A stretch of 64,000 bases of DNA from Oasisia sp. SBJ-2009 (lineage: Eukaryota > Annelida > Polychaeta > Sabellida > Siboglinidae), in contig OZ024861.1 of NCBI GenBank assembly GCA_964017155.1, positions 13,638,412 to 13,702,411 on the forward strand. The letters are read 5' to 3'. The translations under genes were made by a program, and so were the position numbers. The notes beneath the pieces are model-generated. The model ran no database searches. It saw only the letters and a program-made list of their open reading frames with translations, and was not told where the DNA came from. Below, one piece after another: positions 36,773-50,805 of the stretch (position 1 is its first letter; each line of letters begins with the position of its first letter).

Positions 36773-38562
36773 ATGTCTGTGATAATAAGTTAAATAACTA
36801 ACAGAGGACATTTGTGACATGTTTCAGTGCAAGTTGACCTACAACGTGAATGTCTGTGACAATAAGTTAAAGGACATTGTGACATGTTTCAGTGCAAGTT
36901 GACCTATAATGTGAATGTCTGTGACAATAAGTTGAAGGACATTTGTGACATGTTTCAGTGCAAGTTGACCTACAACGTGAATGTCTGTGACAATAAGTTA
37001 AAGGACATTGTGACATGTTTCAGTGCAAGTTGACCTATAATGTGAATGTCTGTGACAATAAGTTCAAGGACATTTGTGACATGTTTCAGTGCAAGTTGAC
37101 CTACAACGTGAATGTCTGTGACAATAAGTTAAAGGACATTGTGACATGTTTCAGTGCAAGTTGACCTATAATGTGAATGTCTGTGACAATAAGTTCAAGG
37201 ACATTTGTGACATGTTTCAGTGCAAGTTGACCTACAACGTGAATGTCTGTGACAATAAGTTAAAGGACATTGTGACATGTTTCAGTGCAAGTTGACCTAT
37301 AATGTGAATGTCTGTGACAATAAGTTCAAGGACATTTGTGACATGTTTCAGTGCAAGTTGACCTATAATGTGAATGTCTGTGACAATAAGTTGAAGGACA
37401 TTTGTGACATGTTTCAGTGCAAGTTGACCTACAACGTGAATGTCTGTGACAATAAGTTAAAGGACATTGTGACATGTTTCAGTGCAAGTTGACCTATAAT
37501 GTGAATGTCTGTGACAATAAGTTCAAGGACATTTGTGACATGTTTCAGTGCAAGTTGACCTATAATGTGAATGTCTGTGACAATAAGTTAAAGGACATTG
37601 TGACATGTTTCAGTGCAAGTTGACCTATAATGTGAATGTCTGTGACAATAAGTTAAAGGACATTTGTGACATGTTTCAGTGCAAGTTGACCTACAACGTG
37701 AATGTCTGGGACAATAAGTTAAAGGACATTGTGACATGTTTCAGTGCAAGTTGACCTATAATGTGAATGTCTGTGACAATAAGTTCAAGGACATTTGTGA
37801 CATGTTTCAGTGCAAGTTGACCTACAACGTGAATGTCTGTGACAATAAGTTAAAGGACATTGTGACATGTTTCAGTGCAAGTTGACCTATAATGTGAATG
37901 TCTGTGACAATAAGTTCAAGGACATTTGTGACATGTTTCAGTGCAAGTTGACCTACAACGTGAATGTCTGTGACAATAAGTTAAAGGACATTGTGACATG
38001 TTTCAGTGCAAGTTGACCTATAATGTGAATGTCTGTGACAATAAGTTCAAGGACATTTGTGACATGTTTCAGTGCAAGTTGACCTATAATGTGAATGTCT
38101 GTGACAATAAGTTGAAGGACATTTGTGACATGTTTCAGTGCAAGTTGACCTACAACGTGAATGTCTGTGACAATAAGTTAAAGGACATTGTGACATGTTT
38201 CAGTGCAAGTTGACCTATAATGTGAATGTCTGTGACAATAAGTTCAAGGACATTTGTGACATGTTTCAGTGCAAGTTGACCTATAATGTGAATGTCTGTG
38301 ACAATAAGTTAAAGGACATTGTGACATGTTTCAGTGCAAGTTGACCTATAATGTGAATGTCTGTGACAATAAGTTAAAGGACATTTGTGACATGTTTCAG
38401 TGCAAGTTGACCTACAACGTGAATGTCTGTGATAATAAGTTAAAGGACATTTGTGACATGTTTCAGTGCAAGTTGACCTATAATGTGAATGTCTGTGACA
38501 ATAAGTTGAAGGACATTGTGACATGTTTCAGTGCAAGTTGACCTACAACGTGAATGTCTGTG
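36773..38562 (+). repeat. About 27 copies of a 65/66-bp minisatellite running into CARF exon 1
   Basis: Unit GACATGTTTCAGTGCAAGTT...GACAATAAGTTAAAGGACATT(T)GT. Two forms (CTACAACGTG, 65 or 66 bp; CTATAATGTG, 65 or 66 bp) alternate in runs, giving a ~131-bp higher-order period. Every unit holds a 3' splice-site-like TGTTTCAG. The last unit passes directly into the first recognised CARF coding exon. Open frames such as [20 protein letters not shown] are by-products of 66-bp units. Confidence 0.92.
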
Positions 38563-41322
38563 ATGCGAGAAGACGAGACGTCCGGATGCGCAACGGTCGT
38601 CCTGCCGGTGACAACGGTTGCCAACGACGACGACATCAACGACAAGCTAGTGGTGGCATCGGACGCGGAGACGATCATGCAGGTGGTGGGCAGTATGGCG
38701 GAGGAGGACTCGGAGGACGAGGCCGACATGTCCATGGGCAGTGACACCAAGGGGTATGTCCACTCCGCTGACCAGATGGCGTGCCTCGACAACCAGATGT
38801 CGCTCACGGCCGACGGACTGATGCTCCCGCCAGAGGGCGCTGAAGGCGACGCGATGGAGAACAGTGGACAGATCGTAGTGAGTCACTCGGGATGCGAAGG
38901 GTCCGCGGTGGACGAACCGCAGCACGTGACCCTGGTGACAGACATGTGCAACGGTGGCCTCACTATGGACACGGAGCAGCAGGTGATGATGTCGGCGGCG
39001 GATCTCGGCAACGGGGTCGAGGGGTCAGTGATACGACAGCAGGATGGCTCCATCGCCCTCGTGAACACGTCTGGGGGTGTCGCCCCACCCCTGCTGCTGA
39101 TGGCTGAACAGTTGAGTGCTGCTGGGGGTAAGTGTTAGTTGACTGTCTCTTTAGCGGTCAATCTGCTGTAGGTCTCACTCTCTCGCTCTCTCTCTCTGTT
39201 TTTTATGTACACACGTGCAGACATGGGTGTCAAATACATTTGTATTTGAAAGTACTGAAATACTTTTTGTATAAGTAGTTCTATTTGACTTTTGGGAATG
39301 AAAAGTATTTGTATTTAAATATTTTCCTAAAGTATTTGACTTTTTCAAATACTTTCAAATACGTATTTAAAGACATTGTCAGTATCAACATTTCTGTTTC
39401 AAGATCACATGTAATGCCTGCCAAACTGATTAACTTCACTGCAACTTCACTCAACAGTGCTAATTACACTGTACTATTGAAGACATTTAACGGCAGGCAT
39501 TCCCATGGCCCTGGCAGTGACCACGACTTGTGTTTGCCAGAGGATGGATTAGCACCTGACAGTGACCATAGGTCAATAATCCCCTTTGTTCTTTAGTCAG
39601 ACTCCAAGCTGGCACCAGGCTATTCTGGTTTCCTGGCTGACTTTGAAGTTGAGCTGTCACACTTCCTCACAAGATCCTAGCAGTCATTAGCAGTGTCTCT
39701 TCTGAGGGCAACATAGGCATTTTATTATGGACCTCCTGGCTTAACATAACAAACAACATATTTTGGCCTATACCTCTGTGGATAGAGGTTTTTGAGTCAG
39801 TTGTCACTGTGATGTAGTTAGCAATAACAATACTCCCTAGCATTGGTCTGCCTGTCATCATATGGGCAAAACACTAATTATGCCTATAAACTAGATGTCT
39901 CAATATATCTGATAATCAGTTACTTTTCTTTTACCTACATAGTAACACATCCTAAAAATGAAAAGTATTTAAAAAAAGTATTTGAAATACATTCCAATGT
40001 ATTTATTTTTAAATACATATGTATTTAAAAGTATTTGTATTTGAATCACTCAAGAGAATTTATATTTAAATACATTTCAATGTATTTGGCCCCATGTGTG
40101 CATAGTTCACACTGCATACGTGTATATTTGGGCCAGTCCCAGTCAATGTTGCCTTATTGTAACCAGCCATTCATGGATGATGCTGTTATTGCAAAGATGG
40201 TTATATTATAATGTACAAATATAGGTAATACTACATACCAAAGTAGGCATAATATATCTGACAGAATGCGTGCATCTGTTTCAGTCTCACTCTGGTAACC
40301 CAGACTTGCTTTATGTTATTACTTTCCTCTTCAGTGTGTGGTATGAAGTAGTTCGCAATCACCATTAATTGTACATACGTTACAGTGTTCTCAATTCACA
40401 CTTGTCTAGATGCCTGGCATAGTAAGATCATTTTCCAGTGAGATATTTTTATTTATGTGTGGCCAACATTCTGGTTAAAATACGAACCTGTGTTTCTCAG
40501 TAACACTCCCAGATGGCACTGCACTGCAGAGTGTGCTCGCGACTCACGGCTCGGCGACCTTCACCGGATCGAACGGGGAGACGATCCAGATCATCACAGT
40601 GAATCATCCAGGTGAGTGTAAGACATCACAGATCAATAGATCAATGATCTGTGAGTGACAGATTGCATGAGAAATAAAGAACGTTTCTTGCTGCAGATTG
40701 CAGAACGTGGAGAAATAATAATAAGCCATTGTCATCACTGTCAAATCTGGAAGTAAATCTTTTTTCATATGTCTGCAAAATACAAAGTTGACAGATCTAT
40801 ACAGGGTTGGCATGTTTTTCCCACCCTGGTAAATACCAGCCGGTAAATACCATCCTGGGAAAAACCTCAAATAGTGGTAAATACCAGACTACCTAGTAAA
40901 TAGTAAATACTTTTAAAAGGATTAAATTTGAACCATTTTTGCAATACAAGTTACTGTACCATCATGTACCATGTGTAAATATACATCAGTACTGGTTGTT
41001 TTTGAACAATTATAATTATAGTAAGACTGAAATCAACAGTATACCTTAACTCCTGGTTTTTGTCCTGTAAAGTCCCACTCTGGCTGCGTTCCTTGTTCGG
41101 GAATTGTCCCACGTCGCTGTGATCCTTTGGTCTGTGTATTCGTGGCTCCTTCCCCCCGTCCTTCTGGGATGAACTGGGTGCAGGGATGCAGGCTGTGTAA
41201 ACACAAACACACATAACACTGGGGTCAGACCACAACTAGACACACACACACACACACACACACATACACACAAACTAGCCACATGTACACATACACATTT
41301 ATACACATACACAGTCATACAT

Positions 41323-41358
<36 letters not shown>

Positions 41359-41405
41359 ATATATATATAAAACACTGGGATCAGACCACAACTAGACACA
41401 AAAAC

Positions 41406-41477
<72 letters not shown>

Positions 41478-44400
41478 TTATCTAAATCCTTCAAGGTTGA
41501 ATACAATTATAAAATTATTGACATTAAAGACAACGTTCAATTGCTGTTTCTGCAAACTCTCTCAGTTTCTTTGTCAAGTCACAGTTTCCCACTTCACTTT
41601 CCCACGTCTGTCGTTATATGTCGACAGACCAGGACGGTTCCGAGCCACCAGATGGCCTCGGTAGTGGTGTCGTTGACGTCATCAACTTGACCGGTCCAGT
41701 GCTGCACGACTCAATAGCGGGGATACTGATGCCCCCGCCCCAGATCGCCCACAACCTGCCCCCTGGGTGCCCCACATGGGCGGCCCGACTCAAGGACTGT
41801 GAGGTGGGTGCCACTAGCCAGGGCTTCAGGCAGGATAACATTATTGCCAGTCACATGTTTTGATGGACACGTGTATGTTAACTGTTAAGCTAGTTTACAA
41901 ACTTTTCAAATGTGCTCGATGACCTGAAATGGGCTACAAACACACATATGACATCATTTACACTCACTTTCAAGGCATAATTAACAATATCTATGGTTTT
42001 GGAAGACCTTTTTTTGCGCCTTTATTTTTTTACCCGTCCACCCGTGTTTCTACCTGTCCATATTTGTTTTTACCCGTCCAAATGACGGGTGGACGAGTCT
42101 CTGCATAAAGCTATGCTCCTGGCTCACCAGCAGTTATCAGACTCTCCACAACAGCCTACGGATGTTTGATCTCAAGTCACATGTCATACACGATGTCCTA
42201 AATTTATTTTGAAGGTTTTATATGTTATTTTTGCACATATATCTTAATGTAAACCAGTGGATGTTAGACTCTCTTTGTGGAACATTTTAAGTCGTCTAAA
42301 TACTCTGAACACTAAATAACAGAACAAAGTGTACAATGACCTGACGATGAGTGTGATAACATCTTAAAGTAGATATTCGTGATAAAATTATAGATTTGTT
42401 CTCTGTGACACCTATTCAACGGAATAGACAGAATTTGTTTTTTCACCGAGATGCAGATTTATTGAAATCCTCTCCTGCATTCCAGCTAAAGTATATCACT
42501 TTAATTTTGATATTTCCACTAATTAACTGTCACTCTTCTTCCATTAAAAGACCACCGGTCAACCTGCTGACTGTTATTGTCATTGGTTTTCAGAGTTGTC
42601 CTTCTCTAGAATTAGTGAGTCCACTACAGGTTACACATTTACCGTCTGTGTGGGATCTTTTACTTCCCCTGGCATAGACACTAGATAGAAGGGACCACCG
42701 GCTTTTAGTGTCTCTTCTGAAAGACACAGACAAATGTGGGGTGAATGAAATTGCATACGTTTCGAAACGGCGGTAGGTGGGATTGAACCACCGTCCCCTC
42801 GATTGACAGTCAGGCGCTCTACCACGCGACCACCGCTCTACATAGGAAGACAGGAGCTACAATTTCTACACAATCAGTACAATAATTAGTGCAAAATATT
42901 TAATCCACATACAATTTGTTTTAAATTGCATTGATGAGGTTAAATAAATTTAAAATAGTATGTCAAAAAAGTTAGTAAATTTCAATAACTGTATTGCTTA
43001 TGATTTCTGTGTATTCTTACAGCAAATAGGAGATTCGTTTCGTGGATGGGTAGAGACAGAGGTCGAACTTGACCTTGTCTTGACCTTCCACAAGCAGCAG
43101 ACAATGAGTTTCTGGGGGACGCGCCAGTCGCCAAGTCCAGCGAAACAGTCCACTCGTCTCATGTGGAAGTCTCAGTATGTCCCCTTTGACGGCATACCTT
43201 TCATCAATGCAGGTAACTACAGCTACCTTTCATCAATGCAGGTAACTACAGCTACCTTTCATCAATGCAGGTAACTTCAGCTACCTTACATCAATGCAGG
43301 TAACTACACCTACCTTTCATCAATGCAGGTAACTACAGCTACCTTTCATCAATGCAGGTAACTACACCTACCTTTCATCAATGCAGGTAACTTCAGCTAC
43401 CTTTCATCAATGCAGGTAACTACACCTACCTTTCATCAATGCAGGTAACTACACCTACCTTTCATCAATGCAGGTAACTACAATAATAACCTGTTGTCCT
43501 CATCTACATTCTATGCTAATCCATGTAAATATCCATTTGTATGTGCAGCTTGATTTATAAATAGCAAACGTACCGTAGCATATTTTGTAGCATTTTTGTC
43601 TAATCTCGCATCATGCGGTTCCATGCATTTAGACTTAACAGTTTTATTTGATGTGAAATAGTCTACTAATGCTAACTCAGTATGTGTATCACTATTCACT
43701 CATTTCTGAATTGATGCTATATATTCACAGTATTTGTAATGTTCATCCATTATGATTATGTAATGTTCATCTATTATGATTATGTAATGTTCATCCATTA
43801 TGATTATGTAATATTCATCTATTATGATTATGTAATGTTCATCCATTATGATTCAAATGATTCACACCATTATATTCAGCGATGCTCATCCAGCAATGCT
43901 CTGTGAAGAAAGGCAATCGTGTGTCCCAGAAATAATTCATGTGCTCACATGAAAGATGCAACTAAACACTATCATATGACTCGTGGAGTTGTTGCAGGGT
44001 TGTTATGCCAAAAACTTCAAAAGTAAAAATTCACACATCCATGAGATAGTTGTGAATGGCCTAATCATCTTTACGATAATGTAGAAAAACATGGAATGCC
44101 ACATTTGAAACTCCACGTACAACCTTTTGAAATGTCCCCTGAAGTGCTCCATCCCCACCTCCCGACCAATTTTGAAAAAGCCTAAATGAATGGACTCATT
44201 AGATCACGTACCAATTTCAGCTAGATACACGCAAACAAACTGACAGCAAAGTGAGTCCACCAACAAACCCACAAACACAGTTTTATCACAAAGATGTAAG
44301 GCAGTAGGTCCGTTGTAGCGCTTACATTTTTCTGGCGTTATAAACGTTCCGATTGACGTTTCTGCACATGTGCAATATATGTAAAATCATCAATGTGCAG

Positions 44401-47400
44401 CGAAAAGACAAAGCATTTATGGTATAAATAATATGGGCTGTTTGTTGGGATGTATATAACCACTCAGCAAAGTTATTTGTTGCAAATTAACACGAGGCAA
44501 ACAAGTTTTGAGGCATATTTTGATAGCAAGCGTAAATCACGTGACAGTAGTGCGTCATAATCTGTGGCAGAGATTTTTTTTAAACTTAATATTGTATTGC
44601 ATTGAATGACATTTAAAAAACTCTTCACAGCAATCATCACAGGAGAGTTAACGAACAGCTCGTGGCGTTTATACCGAAAATGCTTTGTTATTTCGCTGGA
44701 CATTGATGATTTTACATTTATTGCGCATGCGCAGAAACGTCAATCAGAACGTTTATAACACTGGAGAAATGTAAGCGCGACACCGTTGTGCAGTGGTTGA
44801 CTGTGGTTTGATTGCAGGCAGCAGGGCAGTGGTGATGGAGTGTCAGTACGGCCCCCGTCGCAAGGGCAGTCACTTGAAGCGCCAGGCCATCGCCTCACAC
44901 AAACCCTCCTACTGCTTCACACAAACCTGCCCCGCCAGGTGAGTCTAGTCTCCTCCATCTTTTATTTTCACTTAAAGGGATACCCATATTCATAGAGCGC
45001 AATGGCTCAGGGGTAGAGTTTCGGACTCTCGACTAAGAGAACCCGGGTTCGAATCCTGTGCTGCGGTGTGAAAACCTTGGGCAAGTTTTTTCATTCTACA
45101 TTGCTCCAGTTCACTCAGCTGTATAAATGAGTACCTGGCTATAGACAGTGGTGGCTATGTGTACGAGAAGCCGAGATGGTGTCTGAGTGAACAGGTCTGT
45201 CAGGGAAGTAAAGTGTAAAGCGCCTGGATACTGCGCTATAGCAAAAAACTTGCCTTTACTTGTTTACTCCAGTCAGTGAGAGATTAACAGCATTTACTTA
45301 CGTCTGTATAATATATTGGTTATGCATAGTAATTGTGCACAAAGACCGTTAATAAACAATTAAGCAATTAATTATAGTATAGTTGTACCAGAAATACTCC
45401 ATGTTAGATTCAGGGCGCTGCCATCTTGAGACTTATGCGCCAGTGACGTAAACCGCTTACATCGCTGGCGCATGCACGTTCAAACATCTAATGTATGCAC
45501 ATTGGTATTTGACGTATCAAGTATGTCACGGATTGCTTACGTCAGTATAACAATTATCAGTGAAGATTCCACAAATCCTTGCATTTTTCAACAATGTGCC
45601 AGTGACGCAAACGGTTTGGCTTATGTCACTGGCGCATAAGTCTCAAGATGGCAGCGCCCTGAATCCATGATAGCATGTTTTTGATACCATTAAACTATAA
45701 CTAATTGTTTATTTACGATATATGTGCACAATTACTAGGCACAACGAATATATTATAAATCTGTAAGTTAATACCGTGAACCTCTCACTGACTGGAGTAT
45801 CCCTTTAAAGCTACTTACTCCGCTCTTTAATTTTGCCTTTTTAGTATTATTTTATAAAAATTTGTTTATATCTTAACTGTTGCCGTAATGTGGGGACACC
45901 CGTTTTTAAATGAACTGGTGCTGTTTTAATTATCTAATGAAACCATTTTGTTTGTTACATCTGTTGGGAAGCAAAATCCAACTGCCTGGCAGATATGATC
46001 AAATGAAGTGTTTTACATCACTTTTAGGGGTCACAAATTGTACTTTGAATTACACAGGTCTCTGTTACTGATATAGCAGCCTTCCAACATGTATATGATG
46101 TCATTCAGAAATAGTCATGTCTCGTTCGTCTGTACAATTTGTGTTCCCAGTGTTTGTCGTCAGATAAACCAAACATACAGATTGGTGAGACACTTTATAT
46201 TATTAATATTATACATGGCATCAAGACAGTTCCCACACAAGTTGTGTGGATCACGAAATAACCGGATTATCGTAGACTGGATAAGGCGAGACGTAACTGT
46301 ACATGGTATAGTGTTAATTTAAGATGACCTGTCGGGTGACCTGCCTGCTGTCATGTGTCAACGTGAAGCTGACGTAATGTTGTCTGTGACAGGATCTATA
46401 TCAAGAAGGTGCGTAAGTTCCCGGAGTTTGCCGTCGATCTCAACATGGACAAGAAGTCGCTGAAGCTCGCCATGGACAAGTCCTTCCACATGCTCAAGGC
46501 AAAAGGCAATCTGGAGCGCATGGGGCAAGAACGGTGAGGGCGACTTTCACGTTTTGTTTAACAGACTTACGGCATCATTCTGCATCCACCATGATCCGTG
46601 CGCTGTCCACTGTTAGCTTCTGTATCTCAGAAATCGTTCGTGATTTTTTTTCTCTTCTAATTTGGCATAGCTTAGGGCCCTATACTATGCACAATAAATA
46701 TATATATATTTGATTGGATCATTCTAAAGTTTCCCTCGGACCTTCAAATGCCTAAAACATTGTGCATTTTCTGTTTGCCTATTTTATTCAAAAATTGTAA
46801 CTTTTTTCTATAATTAAAGGGGTAAAGACGTTATACACAAGACATTTTTATTTGATTGTATGTTTCTAAGAGCATCCCCTGGACTTCCCATAAAACATAA
46901 ATGTTTACATTTACCTGGTCCTGTCTAGCATGACTTATGTATTCGATGACTTGTGTATTCACTTGTATATTCATAGTTACCTGCAGTTTCCACTTCAAGA
47001 CTTTCCACTTTAAGATTAGTTTAAAAGTTATGTTTTCCTTAGAATATTTGCCATAACTAAGAAGGTAATTACTAATAGGTAACATTTACAGATATTTGTT
47101 TTCTCAAAGTTACACCATCAGTTCAGGGCATCTGTGACACTCGACAGGTATTTTCAGTGATGTATAATCTCCACGACATCATTTTACTTCCATTACAATA
47201 CGTAATGACCTGTAGCTATGATCAACCAAAATCACAACATAGTCCAACGGACTTCAGGGCCTCTTGGTCTGTTTTTTCTTGTGATGTTTCGACTGCTGAA
47301 ATAAGTAAATACATCACTAATCACCAAGGATTGCATGTAGACCAACCTGCTAAGTTTGCTAGTTATGTGAGTGCAGGGTTGGCGTTGATTTAATCAAATT

Positions 47401-50400
47401 GATTAAATCATCGATTAAATCCTTGATTTAATCAACATGAAAAAATCAATTTTTTTTAGATTATCTTAAATTTATAGTTACGTTGCGTGCTACTACCAGT
47501 TGATTTAACTGTATGTATTTTTTAATAAAGTTTAAATTTGTACATAACAACTTCTTTAGAAATGCTAAGAATGAAATGTTCAGCCTATTGGGTATATTAT
47601 GATATTCCACTTTTATTTATTTTCCGAATGACATATTATTTCTTATGATTGTTGAGAATGTTGAAAAAAAAAATTGATTTAATCGAAAAAATCTGATTTA
47701 TTCGAAAAGTCGTGATTTTTTTCAACCCTGCATGAGTGATGTGACCAGCTGATGACCTTGTGACTTGTTGGTGACAAGGTTCTACGTGCAGCTGCCGACG
47801 GAGAAGGCCCATGAGTTTCACAGTGAGGCGAGCAACAACGTCCCTACCCAGGCGCCTACTGACCGGCTCCACCCACGCATTGTCCAGAAGATCCGTGACC
47901 TCGTCGCATCCGGGGAGACTCGACTCTACGTCATCAGGAAGAACCTCAGGTAGAAGGGGACCATAGCTTTATGCAGAAACCCGTCCACCCATCATTTGGA
48001 GGGACAAAACGTCATCAGAAAACACCTCAGGTAGAAGGGAGACCATAGCTTTATGCAGAAACCCGTCCACCCATCATTTGGAGGGGCAAAACGTCATCAG
48101 AAAACACCTCAGGTAGAAGGGGGACCATAGCTTTATGCAGAAACCCGTCCACCCATCATTTGGATGGGCAAAACAAACCCCTTGTGGACAGGTAGAAATA
48201 TCCCTGGATGAGTGGTGGACAGGTAAAAATTAAAGAGCTAAAAAGTCTTCCCATATCATTGACATTTGTCAGTTATGCCTTGAAAATGGGTGTCATGTGT
48301 AGTGTGTTTCAGGAGGTTGTAAAACACATCTCAACTGGCATATATGTATATGAGTTTACATCCACGGGTCTACCAAACCAGTGTGTGACTGACAATGATG
48401 TTATCCTGCATAAAACTCTGAGTTGGAGACTCAACCTAGATTAACTGTTTCAGTGCCACGTAGCCGATTCCATCGATCGCCTGTTTTACCAAGAAGTTGA
48501 GATTGTTCTGCCATGTTTTGCTGCAGGAGGTTTGTGGAGAAGGAGTTGTTTGGCACGATGGACCAGATGCCAGAGAAACACAACCTGTCCTACTACCCCA
48601 CAGTGAACGACCTACAGAACAACATTCACCAGGCCCTGCAGGACATAGAGAGTGGCGTCCTGCCTGTGACGGCCCAGATGGTAGGGTGGTTTATATCTGA
48701 CTGTTCCCTCTTTATACGTTGAACCATTGGTCATCAGGATGTTAAAAATGAACTAGTTTATATAACATATCTGTAGGTTGTGATAATGATAAACGCGATC
48801 TTTAATGCCGTTATTCTAGATAATACTAGTAATGCCATGTGAAGTCTGTTCTCTTCTTTCCTCCCCTTTCCCCACAGCCTTCCTCATTTAATCCCCATCC
48901 TTTTCCTCTCTCCCTGTCACCACTGATCCTCTCTCCCTGTCACCACTGATCCTCTCTCCCTGTCACCTCTGATCCTCTCTCCCTGTCACCACTGATCCTC
49001 TCTCCCTGTCACCACTGATCCTCTCTCCCTGTCACCACTGATCCTCTCTCTCTGTCACCACTGATCCTCTCTCCCTGTCACCACTGATCCTCTCTCCCTG
49101 TCACCACTGATCCTCTCTCCCTGTCACCACTGATCCTCTCTCACTGTCACCTCTGATCCTCTCTCCCTGTCACCACTGATCCTCTCTCCCTGTCACCACT
49201 GATCCTCTCTCCCTGTCACCACTGATCCTCTCTCCCTGTCACCACTGATCCTCTCTCCCTGTCACCACTGATCCTCTCTCCCTGTCACCACTGATCCTCT
49301 CTCCCTGTCACCACTGATCCTCTCTCCCTGTCACCTCTGATCCTCTCTCCCTGTCACCACTGATCCTCTCTCCCTGTCACATCTGATCCTCTCTCCCTGT
49401 CACATCTGATCCTCTCTCCCTGTCACCACTGATCCTCTCTCCCTGTCACCACTGATCCTCTCTCCCTGTCACCACTGATCCTCTCTCCCTGTCACCACTG
49501 ATCCTCTCTCCCTGTCACCACTGATCCTCTCTCCCTGTCACCTCTGATCCTCTCTCCCTGTCACCACTGATCCTCTCTCCCTATCACCTCTGATCCTCTC
49601 TCCCTGTCACCACTGATCCTCTCTCCCTGTCACCACTGATCCTCTCTCTCTGTCACCACTGATCCTCTCTCCCTGTCACCTCTGATCCTCTCTCCCTGTC
49701 ACCTCTGATCCTCTCTCCCTGTCACCTCTGATCCTCTCTCCCTGTCACCACTGATCCTCTCTCTCTGTCACCACTGATCCTCTCTCCCTGTCACCTCTGA
49801 TCCTCTCTCCCTGTCACCTCTGATCCTCTCTCCCTGTCACATCTGATCCTCACTCCCTGTCACCTCTGATCCTCTCTCCCTGTCACCTCTGATCCTCTCT
49901 CCCTGTCACCTCTGATCCTCACTCCCTGTCACCACTGATCCTCTCTCCCTGTCACCTCTGATCCTCTCTCCCTGTCACCTCTGATCCTCTCTCCCTGTCA
50001 CCTCTGATCCTCTCTCTCTGTCACCACTGATCCTCTCTCCCTGTCACCTCTGATCCTCTCTCCCTGTCACCTCTGATCCTCTCTCCCTGTCACATCTGAT
50101 CCTCACTCCCTGTTACCACTGATCCTCTCTCCCTGTCATATATGTCGCTGTCTCCTGACATGTCATATATGTCGCTCTCACCTGACATGTCATATATGTC
50201 GCTGTCACCTGACGTGTCATATATGTCGCTGTCACCTGACGTGTCATATATGTCGCTGTCACCTGACATGTCATATATGTCGCTGTCACCTGACGTGTCA
50301 TATATGTCGCTGTCACCTGACGTGTCATATATGTCGCTGTCACCTGACGTGTCATATATGTTGCTGTCAACTGACATGTCACGCTGCAGGTAAACATGGA

Positions 50401-50708
50401 AGTGGTGACGAGTAGTGACGGAGGAGACTCCCAGGAACTGCCCCCCGGACTGTGGCAGTCTGTGTCAGATGACCAGCCTCACGCTGAGACAGTGACGGTG
50501 ACACTGACACAGAGTCCAGGCGAAGGTACGCGTCATGTAGACACAACGCTCTTTGTAACAGTCGTGGTCACATGCGTAGTTTAAAAATGGAAACAGTTGT
50601 TACTCACTTTAAAATCAATTCATTTCTTAACTAATGTTATTAATAAATTTATATGTATATATTAACTTGTGTTATTAATTTGTTTATTTTAATTGTTATA
50701 TACACATA

Positions 50709-50805
<97 letters not shown>

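Noticed and set aside
36800..38541. Several 71-codon frames reading [16 protein letters not shown] repeats
   Set aside because: They exist only where 66-bp units follow each other and break at each 65-bp unit; not a conserved reading frame.
40804..40935. Another CAGGGTTGGC element start
   Set aside because: The left end looks like the hAT-type MITEs, but no matching right end was found.
42768..42838. tRNA-Asp (GTC) gene
   Set aside because: Promoter boxes are good, but stem pairs are broken and a SINE body follows; called a SINE.
44996..45066. tRNA gene
   Set aside because: The A and B boxes belong to a SINE head; the anticodon arm does not fold properly.
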